A stretch of DNA of 64,000 nt from Siphonodentalium dalli (lineage: Eukaryota > Mollusca > Scaphopoda > Gadilida > Siphonodentaliidae), in NCBI GenBank assembly GCA_032622095.1, contig CP136065.1, positions 211,774,151-211,838,150 on the forward strand, given 5' to 3'. The notes under the pieces were generated by a model. It ran no database searches. It saw nothing but the letters and a program-made list of their open reading frames with translations, and was not told the DNA's origin. The position numbers were made by a program, and so were the translations under genes. Below are positions 55,922-64,000 of the stretch, in pieces; position 1 is the first letter of the stretch; every line of letters starts with the position of its first letter.

Positions 55922-56352
55922 AAATGGAAGACACACTAAATCCAGTCCTCGGTTGCCTCATTGCATGTAATAATAGCTGATTGCTGAAAAAAAATCAAAT
56001 AAAACACAGGACTGTCTTTGGGGAGGGCACATAATTTACATATCTTACTGAAACTCGTAACTTATACATTTGGGAACAATTATCAACAGTACTGTTGCTG
56101 ACTATTGCTCATATGTGTATATCTTAATAATAATTTAGCAAAAATAGTATTATATTGACTGTAAATCGTAGGTGATCCCTTATTAAAAAAAAACAATGAT
56201 TATCCTTTATTACTGGATACTTTCTCATTCAAATATCAATAATTTCTTGGTTTATGATATCAAAACAACTTTATCACAACAATGACAATGTGATAGTAAG
56301 AGCCGATCCTGCTGGTTGCAGGCAAGCCTTGAAATAAGGTGTCTTGTCATTT
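55922..56352. other. Intron 4 sequence, nothing recognised
   Basis: No coding or repeat signature found. Confidence 0.4.
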
Positions 56353-56548
56353 GCAGAATGAGGTCCCCAGAGGGTGAATTTAGTGATGCTACCCCGCATA
56401 GCGGGCTAGCATCACCAAATTCACCCTCTGGGGACCTCATTCTGCTTACACCTCAGCAGAATGAGGTTCCCAGAGAGTGAATTTGGTGATGCTAGCCCGC
56501 TATGCGGGGTAGCATCACTAAATTCACCCTCTGGGGACCTCATTCTGC
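56353..56548. mobile_element. Two adjacent 93-bp family H hairpins
   Basis: 56353-56445 and 56456-56548. Each is GCAGAATGAGGT...CAGAG.GTGAATTT paired with its complement, with centres GATGCTACCCCGCATAGCGG and GATGCTAGCCCGCTATGCGG. The two are in opposite orientation judged by their asymmetric centres. Confidence 0.88.
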
Positions 56549-56610
56549 AAATGACAGACAAACTATTTCAAGGCTTGGTTGCAGGCCTGAGTATAAGGTG
56601 TCTGTCATTT

Positions 56611-56691
56611 GCAGAATGAGGTCCACAGAGGGTGAATTCAATGACTCTATCACCAAATTCACCCTCTGGGGACCTCATTATACATGTCCTG
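56611..56691. repeat. Family H hairpin, centre deleted
   Basis: GCAGAATGAGGTCCACAGAG pairs with CTCTGGGGACCTCATTA; the middle is shortened to AATGACTCTATC. Confidence 0.8.
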
Positions 56692-56898
56692 ATCTGCTAT
56701 GGGAGACATAGACTCAGATTGGAGTTCCCAGACGGTAAATATTGTGATGTACACCCATTGGGAACCTCGATTATCAATGTGTCGTCTGCCAATTAGGGGA
56801 TATAGAGAAACTAATCTAAAAACGAAATAGAATCTATGTGAAGAAGTTTCTACAGGAATTTGACAATAAAGAAACTTTCCAGTGAAGATGAAGCCTAA

Positions 56899-56990
56899 GC
56901 AGAATGAGTCCCCAGTGGGTGAATTAAGTGATGCTAGCCCGCTATGTTGGATAGCGTCACCAAATTTACCCTCTGGGGACCTCATTCTGC
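56899..56990. mobile_element. Family H hairpin, 92 bp
   Basis: GCAGAATGAGTCCCCAGTGGG...GATGCTAGCCCGCTATGTTGG...CCTCTGGGGACCTCATTCTGC, some mismatches in the stem. Confidence 0.8.
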
Positions 56991-57256
56991 AAATGACAGG
57001 CACCTTTTTCTCAGGCCTGGTTGGTTGCACACATTCTATACACGTTTATCATATCACCATGTCTTAGGACCCAACCAAGTTTTGAGATTTGATTCTATTT
57101 GTGAATTGTCCTGCTGATCCGAATCGATCATAGGATTCAAAGAATTTCAAATCACTCTTAATTGGCTTTCTTGTGGGTGAAAAAGACCAGGTGGTGGAAG
57201 ATACCTTAGTCATGATGCATCTCCTAAATTTGTTTATTTATTAGAATATCGCTTAA

Positions 57257-57648
57257 CCCTTTACCCAACAGAAGGGCCATGTGCCAATGCATTCTCTTAT
57301 ATATGCGAGTCGACCATAGGTCGCCTCGCATATATAAGAGAATGCATTGGCTTAACACATTAAGAATTATAAAATTGTTAAAGAATGTAAGAAAAAATGG
57401 TAAAAAGTGTTAAAAAAAGATTTTTTTTAGGCCAATGCATTCTCTTATATATGCGAGGCGACCTATGGTCGACTCGCATATATAAGAGAATGCATTGGCA
57501 CAGGGCATAACTGTAACTATCACAATGTGGTCAAGGAGCCGGTTCCAATGATATCCATATTTGTATGGTTATATTGAGACAGACCGAAGATATTTTAGGC
57601 TGTTGAAGCTTTATTTGGCCGGTTTTGGCCGGTTTGTTGGGTAAAGGG
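57257..57648 (+). mobile_element. Family D piggyBac-like element, 392 bp, second copy
   Basis: Same termini, length and orientation as 55427-55818, TTAA at 57253-57256 and 57649-57652. Only scattered substitutions are seen between the two. Confidence 0.92.
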
Positions 57649-57652
57649 TTAA

Positions 57653-58550
57653 AACTTAGCCTAGCTCGCTGTTCAAATCTAACTATACATGTAGGTCTAT
57701 TATACTAACGTCTAAAATTTTAACCTAGCTCGCTGTTTTATCTTGCTGAATTGATGTGTACCATACTGCCCAATGACATAACAGTAATTTTCTCACCCGA
57801 TCACGCAAATGTAGCTAGGGAGTCATTGGAAAATTTGAAAACATTTTATGAATGCGAACATTCTTGATTATTCAGAGATATGTTTGTCTATCGGCATACT
57901 TGAAATGTACTTGCAAACTGTACCAACATTTGAAGAATGTATTTTTGTGACCGAAACTTCCAGCAGATGGCCAGATGGTCTTAAACGTTACATTCTTGCT
58001 CCATCACCCTCTGATGCCATTGTAATTGCATACCCTATTTTTCCCCAGTTTTGACCTACATGTACACAGTAATAATAGTGTTGAATTGGTCTTCATCTCA
58101 TGGTTTTGGGCACTAAATTTCCCAGGTTCACAAAACTGGCATTAAGTTTCCCATGTTTGTTGTAACTGATATTTATATACCCAGGTTGGCTCATATATGT
58201 ATTTGATTTGAATTTTGATTAAATTCTTGAATCTTACCCCTGATTCAGTTCGAGATTCAATTCGATTATAAATCCCTGATTCGCATGGCCCTACCATGCC
58301 TTCTAATGTTATCGCCATCTTTCAAACATGGGGTTATCATAATTTATGTGTTTTTTTCCCCAGGCCATTGTGGATTCTAATGTTTGGGTTTTCCAGTTTG
58401 GCCACACATTTTTAAATATTATAAACAATATTCATCATAATTTCCTTCCGTCCTTAACATACTGTCAGACAAGGTTCATCAACTTCTTTGTTGAGGTAGC
58501 CATTTTACGTCATTTCTGTTCTATACATTTTGTTATTTTTTCTTTTCCAG
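57653..58550. other. End of intron 4, nothing recognised
   Basis: AT-rich, with the pyrimidine tract TTTTTTCTTTTCCAG closing the intron. Confidence 0.5.
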
Positions 58551-58720
58551 ACTTTGATATCGGAAAATTAAGCAGCAATGACCAGAGTGAGATTGCTGAA
58601 AGATTGAATAAATTTGATAATGAGACAAGAGGGAGGTTAGATAAAATGGGAACTAAACCAGAAGATATCAATGAAGAAGATATGGAGAAAATGCCATTGG
58701 CACTGATCAGAGGCATGGAT
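58551..58720 (+). CDS. Exon 5 of the secreted helical protein
   Basis: Strong acceptor (TTTTTTCTTTTCCAG) and donor GTAAGC. 170 bp entering in phase 1, leaving in phase 0. Encodes DFDIGKLSSNDQSEIAERLN, KFDNETRGRLDKMGTKPEDI and NEEDMEKMPLALIRGMD, an acidic helical stretch with one N-glycosylation sequon (NET). The first Asp codon is completed by the last base of exon 4. No family recognised. Confidence 0.82.
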
Positions 58721-58791
58721 GTAAGCTCATTCATCATGGGAGATTCCATTCCCATTTCTCTTAAAATTATATCCTCCGGGTCTTCTGGACA

Positions 58792-58983
58792 TACAGTAAT
58801 GCCCTCAGTAATCGACTCCTTAACCACAGCAGAATTATGGGTAACTTTTCAGGATTTAATCGGAAATATAGCTTGTTGCCATTCATCGATGAACAAGCAG
58901 AATTATGGGTAACTTTTCAGGATTTAGTCGGAAATATTTAGTCTGCTGTGGCTAAGGAGTCGATTACTTAGGGCATTACTGTA
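58792..58983. mobile_element. Family I hairpin element, 192 bp
   Basis: TACAGTAATGCCCTCAGTAAT and CGACTCCTTAACCACAGCAGA pair with TCTGCTGTGGCTAAGGAGTCG and ATTACTTAGGGCATTACTGTA. The loop holds two direct copies of GCAGAATTATGGGTAACTTT. Starts 71 bp after the exon 5 donor. Confidence 0.88.
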
Positions 58984-59139
58984 TCCATTCCCAGCCCTCA
59001 AAATATCAGTACAGAAAAATACAATGCCGTAAAAAATTCCAGAAGCCAACATGCAATATTGTGCAATTCTTAAGAAATGCCGGAGAATTTTTTTTACAAT
59101 TTCAAGAGCTGATTTGTAACTGTAATGTACTAATGTTAA

Positions 59140-59585
59140 AGGAACTCAATCCGAATTGATGATCCCCATATCAACAGATTACAACAACAACAAAAAATTA
59201 TGAAATGCCACTTCAGTTATCAGAATCGATTAATTGTCAAAAATAATGCTAACCACAGTCAACTATAGTATAAAATTGCCCAAAACCTGTTATTTATCAA
59301 TATTTTGTTCAACGAAATTTGGCCGATTGTCAATTATCTGACACCCAAAAGCCACTTGATTTAAGAGTTATCCATCTTCATCTGCAATTTGGTCTGAGAC
59401 TGTCTTCTTATCGACTTTTCACCAGGCCACTAAAAAGTCCCAGTGGTGAAAATAATAAATTTAAAAAATCGATATCTGATCACTCTGAGATTTTATGGGT
59501 GGGTTCCTCGACTCGAATAAAATATTGTTTACCCCAGAAGCCAAAAAAATAGTAATTTGCGAGCGTTAATTCGGATTATGCATCT
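59140..59585 (+). mobile_element. Family B TTAA element, 446-bp subtype
   Basis: AGGAACTCAATCCG at the left, CGGATTATGCATCT at the right, TTAA at 59136-59139 and 59586-59589. It is the inverted relative of the copy at 39976. Confidence 0.85.
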
Positions 59586-59691
59586 TTAAATATCATCAAT
59601 TTCTCCATGTCCTACGATTCCTATTCTTCATATAATAAATGCTTTGTCTTAACTCTATCATGATGGGAGCTGCACTGGCGCAACATTAAAG

Positions 59692-60148
59692 ACCCTGTGC
59701 CAAATACATTCTCTTATATGTGCGAGTCGACAACAGGTCGCCTCCCATCTATAAGAGAATGTATTGGCCTAACAATTTTTTATTAATTTTTCTTACATTC
59801 TTTAACAATTTTTATAATTTTTTCTTACACATCTTTAACAATTTTTATCATTTTTTATAAAAAATATTCTTACATTCTTTAACAATTTTATCATTTTTTC
59901 TTACATTCTTGATCAACTTTTATCATATTATCTTATGTTCTTTCTGGTTCTTTAACAATATAAAAAAAAATTATCTTTATTTCTTACATTCTTTAACAAT
60001 TTATCATTTTGCTTACATTTTTTCTTACATTTTTTAACAATTATAAAAAATAATACAAAATTTGTTAGGCCAATGCATTCTCTTATATATATATGCGAGG
60101 CGACCTATGGTCGACTCGCATATATGAGAGAATGCATTGGCACAGGGT
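59692..60148. mobile_element. Double-hairpin element (family C), 457 bp
   Basis: ACCCTGTGCC to GGCACAGGGT, a palindrome at each end (59698-59769 and 60068-60143), and a long AT-rich centre made of repeated TTCTTACATTCTTTAACAAT phrases. The left palindrome has several substitutions. Confidence 0.85.
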
Positions 60149-61279
60149 TTTCGCAAAATTCATACCATCATAACAATGTGATCGGATGCAAGATTTTTGC
60201 ACTGCATTTAATTTATTGATATACATGTGGCTTATTTTATCCAACTGTTGAGTGCATTTTAAATTAATATTCAACCAGATCTATTGCTTGTTTGCTCAGA
60301 ATCCCTCTCAGGAGCCTATCCTGTTATTCACTATCAATGAATTAAGGTCTGATTTACATGTGTTACCATATTTAAAATGGACTTCCTCACAAAATAGCAG
60401 AATTTATAGGTGAGACTATAATATTAAGGCTGGCAGCCAGACATGTTAAGTTATGAAAATAGCAATCCAGGAGATTTATGTGGGAGGGACCACCTCCAAT
60501 TTGCGACCGCATTTCCTGTTCACCGATTGGTTTATTCTATATATCACCTGCAATGGGCGATCACCTGTTAACCGCGACCACCTAATTTTCGATTCTAAAC
60601 ACAAATTCCACCTGTGTTGATCGAGAGACTACCACCATTTATTAAAGAGAAAGAAGCAGACAATTTGTATAAACTAAGTAAAAATAAAATAACATCGTTT
60701 TATGGGTTTTGAATGCTGGGTTTTGCTGAATCCGGGAGAAATTGTGGGTTATCCGTATTTGCAGAATTGCCGTGGCTATCCAGGAGTCTCACGGACAATC
60801 CGTGAAACTAAACAGCTCTGTTGGCAGCTGATATTATACCAACCTTACCAGAAATTTATATAAACAAAATATAGAAATATAACAGATGTCTTAATTATTA
60901 AGATTATATGTAAATGGATTCTCCTAGCTATCAGTTATAAAAATATACATTGTAGTGGCCTATTATTCATTTGGAGGGGGAGTTCATGAAAAATGAGCAG
61001 ACAGCAATGACAAACAGAAGAATAAATACTACAGATGCAGAAGGATTTCTATTAAATCTACAGTCCCTGTCTGTTTGTTGAACTTATTTTCTGAACAATT
61101 CCTAAAGGAACTACTTGTCAATGAGCATTTAGTACAGAAAAGGTTTAAACATGTTCATGAAATCTTATCACCATCAGTGGGAATATCTACATTGCATGAC
61201 TAATATCTACATAATATATGTTTCATTGAAGTTCATTTGATATAATTATATATCATTGTCAATTCTCAAACAATTTCAG
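60149..61279. other. End of intron 5, nothing recognised
   Basis: AT-rich; ends TCAAACAATTTCAG at the exon 6 acceptor. Confidence 0.45.
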
Positions 61280-61423
61280 CGAAATAAAACGAAGGAATTC
61301 TTAAAAGGAATTCACCCAGATGTTAAAAGTGCATTATGCAAAAGGCTTCAAAATGAAAGATCTGCTGGCGATCTGATCGAGGAGCTGGTGGGAGCTGATC
61401 TGCCATGTAACAACACCAATAAG
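61280..61423 (+). CDS. Exon 6 of the secreted helical protein
   Basis: 144 bp, phase 0 in and out, between CAATTTCAG and AAG|GTGAGT. Encodes RNKTKEFLKGIHPDVKSALC, KRLQNERSAGDLIEELVGAD and LPCNNTNK: an amphipathic helical region with two cysteines and two further sequons (NKT, NNT). No stop is reached, so at least one more exon lies beyond the window. The last 20 bases of the exon match the end of every unit of the tandem array that follows. Confidence 0.82.
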
Positions 61424-62255
61424 GTGAGTTTTTATACCACCCCAGTTCATTCCATCATGTAACGTCACCAATAAGGTGAGTCTTTATACCACTCAAGTCC
61501 ACTGCATCATGTGATGGCACCTATAAGGTGAGTCTTTATACCACCCAAGTTCATTCCATCATGTAACGTCACCAATAAGGTGAGTCTTTATACCACCCAA
61601 GTCCACTGCATCATGTAATGGCACCAATAAGGTGAGTCTTTATACCACCCAAGTCCACTGCATCATGTAATGGCACCAATAAGGTGAGTTTTTATACCAC
61701 CCCAATTCACTTCATCATGTGATGGCACCAATAAGGTAAATCTTTATACCACCTAAGTCGACTTCATCATGTAATGGCACCAATAAGGTGAGTCTTTATA
61801 CCACTCAAGTTCATTCCATTATGTGATGGCACCAATAAGGTGAGTCTTTATACCACCCAAGTTCATTCCATTATGTGATGGCACCAATAAGGTGAGTCCT
61901 TATACCATCCAAGTCCACTGCATCATGTAATGGCACCAATAAGGTGAGTTTTTATACCACCCCAATTCACTTCATCATGTGATGGCACCAATAAGGTAAA
62001 TCTTTATACCACCTAAGTCGACTTCATCATGTAACGGCACCAATAAGGTGAGTCTTTATACCACCCAAGTTCATTCCATTATGTGATGGCACCAATAAGG
62101 TGAGTCTTTATACCACCCAAGTTCATTCCATTATGTGATGGCACCAATAAGGTGAGTCTTTATACCACCCAAGTCCACTTTATCATGTAATGGCACCAAC
62201 ATGGTGAAACATACCATCCAAGTCCACTGCATCATGTGATGGCACCAAAAGGGTG
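61424..62255 (+). repeat. 52-bp tandem array of exon-6 splice donors
   Basis: Sixteen consecutive units exactly 52 bp long: donors at 61424, 61476, 61528 and so on to 62204, then 62256. Each unit runs GTGAGTCTTTATACCACCCA, then a variable middle, and ends GGCACCAATAAG. Two units use GTAAAT and one GTGAAA instead of GTGAGT. Units 61684-61943 and 61944-62203 form a 260-bp higher-order repeat. Reading through the real donor meets TAA in the first unit. Confidence 0.97.
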
Positions 62256-64000
62256 GTGAGTCTTACCACCCACTGGAACCCAGTCCACTTAAACATGTGA
62301 TGGCACCAACAAGGCTGTGAGTCTTACTACCCACTGTAACCCAGTCCACTTAAACATGTGATGGCACCAACAAGGCTGTGAGTCTTACTATCCACTGTAA
62401 CCCAGTCCACTTAAACATGTGATGGCACCAACAAGGTTGTGAGTCTTACCACCCACTGTAACCCAGTCCACTTAAACATGTGATGGCACCAACAAGGTTG
62501 TGAGTCTTACTACCCACTGTAACCCAGTCCACTTAAACATGTGATGGCACCAACAAGGCTGTGAGTCTTACTATCCACTGTAACCCAGTCCACTTAAACA
62601 TGTGATGGCACCAACAAGGTTGTGAGTCTTACTATCCACTGTAACCCAGTCCACTTAAACATGTGATGGCACCAACAAGGCTGTGAGTCTTACTACCCAC
62701 TGTAACCCAGTCCACTTAAACATGTGATGGCACCAACAAGGTGGTGAGTCTTACTACCCACTGTAACCCAGTCCACTTAAACATGTGATGGCACCAACAA
62801 GGCTGTGAGTCTTACTACCCACTGTAACACAGTCCACTTAAACATGTGATGGCACCAACAAGGTGGTGAGTCTTACTACCCACTGTAACCCAGTCCACTT
62901 AAACATGTGATGGCACCACCAAGGTGGTGAGTCTTACTACCCACTGTAACCCAGTCCACTTAAACATGTGATGGCACCAACAAGGTTGTGAGTCTTACTA
63001 CCCACTGTAACCCAGTCCACTTAAACATGTGATGGAACCAACAAGGCTGTGAGTCTTACTACCCACTGTAACCCAGTCCACTTAAACATGTGATGGCACC
63101 AACAAGGCTGTGAGTCTTACTACCCACTGTAACCCAGTCCACTTAAACATGTGATGGCACCAACAAGGTTGTGAGTCTTACTACCCGCTGTAACCCAGTC
63201 CACTTAAACATGTGATGGCACCAACAAGGTTGTGAGTCTTACCACCCACTGTAACCCAGTCCACTTAAACATGTGATGGCACCAACAAGGCTGTGAGTCT
63301 TACTACCCGCTGTAACCCAGTCCACTTAAACATGTGATGGCACCAACAAGGCTGTGAGTCTTACTACCCACTGTAACCCAGTCCACTTAAACATGTGATG
63401 GCACCAACAAGGCTGTGAGTCTTACTACCCACTGTAACACAGTCCACTTAAACATGTGATGGCACCAACAAGGCTGTGAGTCTTACTACCCGCTGTAACC
63501 CAGTCCACTTAAACATGTGATGGCACCACCAAGGTGGTGAGTCTTACTACCCACTGTAACCCAGTCCACTTAAACATGTGATGGCACCAACAAGGTGGTG
63601 AGTCTTACTACCCACTGTAACCCAGTCCACTTAAACATGTGATGGCACCAACAAGGCTGTGAGTCTTACTATCCACTGTAACCCAGTCCACTTAAACATG
63701 TGATGGCACCAACAAGGCTGTGAGTCTTACCACCCACTGTAACCCAGTCCACTTAAACATGTGATGGCACCACCAAGGTTGTGAGTCTTACTACCCACTG
63801 TAACCCAGTCCACTTAAACATGTGATGGCACCAACAAGGCTGTGAGTCTTACTATCCACTGTAACCCAGTCCACTTAAACATGTGATGGCACCAACAAGG
63901 TGGTGAGTCTTACTACCCACTGTAACCCAGTCCACTTAAACATGTGATGGCACCAACAAGGTTGTGAGTCTTACTACCCACTGTAACCCAGTCCACTTAA
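62256..64000 (+). repeat. 61-bp derivative of the splice-donor array, continuing past the edge
   Basis: 28 full units exactly 61 bp long (62256 to 63964), then a partial one. Consensus GTGAGTCTTACTACCCACTG, TAACCCAGTCCACTTAAACA, TGTGATGGCACCAACAAGG plus CT, TT or TG. The ACCAACAAGG end is the counterpart of ACCAATAAG in the 52-bp form; extra bases between AAG and GTGAGT weaken most of the donors. Confidence 0.97.

Noticed and set aside
58346-58912. Treating the whole 188-codon frame as one coding exon
   Set aside because: A strong acceptor at 58550 and donor at 58721 lie inside it; the residues outside them are intronic in character and the 3' part runs into a hairpin element.
61424-64000. 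Second CRISPR-like periodic array
   Set aside because: Whole 52- and 61-bp units are near-identical along their length, so there are no spacers.
1-64000. tRNA or rRNA genes
   Set aside because: I looked for cloverleaf-like box A/box B pairs and rRNA-like blocks by eye and saw none I could support; a covariance-model scan would be decisive.

Overview
The window is eukaryotic and almost certainly from a metazoan with an AT-rich, repeat-loaded genome. It has GT-AG introns of up to 12 kb, a CR1/L2-type LINE with a 2A-like peptide, a Ty3/gypsy LTR element, a FLYWCH zinc finger, and dozens of TTAA-flanked or palindromic non-autonomous elements. A marine invertebrate (lophotrochozoan or invertebrate deuterostome) fits best; this is inference and nothing fixes the phylum.

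Layout. 1-17 kb is intergenic repeat: a large duplicated segment (1.4-3.97 kb and 12.2-15.7 kb) carrying a decayed Gag zinc-knuckle fragment, a head-to-head minisatellite (4.0-4.4 kb), a minus-strand LINE fragment (6.1-6.9 kb), and a cluster of interspersed and 122-bp tandem repeats (8.0-11.1 kb). 17.6-26.8 kb is one LINE whose reverse-transcriptase frame is split by a very young 5,011-bp gypsy element with identical 153-bp LTRs and a 5-bp target duplication. 26.8-28.0 kb is a second copy of the 7.1-8.0 kb segment. A short intact FLYWCH gene lies at 28.2 kb.

From 32.68 kb to beyond the right edge I assemble a previously unlisted multi-exon gene on the + strand: six exons (32681, 44876, 45497, 55229, 58551, 61280), phase-compatible throughout, encoding 212 residues so far. 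It has a signal peptide that is itself split by intron 1, a 21-nt micro-exon, and a hydrophilic helical body with three N-glycosylation sequons. Its function is unknown. Its introns are packed with repeats: three copies of a 469-bp TTAA element, two of which form an inverted pair around exons 2 and 3; two 392-bp piggyBac-like elements; foldback elements filled with short palindromes; and, starting exactly at the exon 6 donor, a tandem array that repeats that splice donor about 45 times with strictly constant 52-bp and then 61-bp spacing.

The strongest observations are the amplified splice-donor array, the inverted element pair around exons 2-3, the reciprocal empty/filled TTAA sites inside the duplicated segment, which prove the element boundaries, and the nested retrotransposon. 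All protein identifications come from motifs read by eye; no database search was run.
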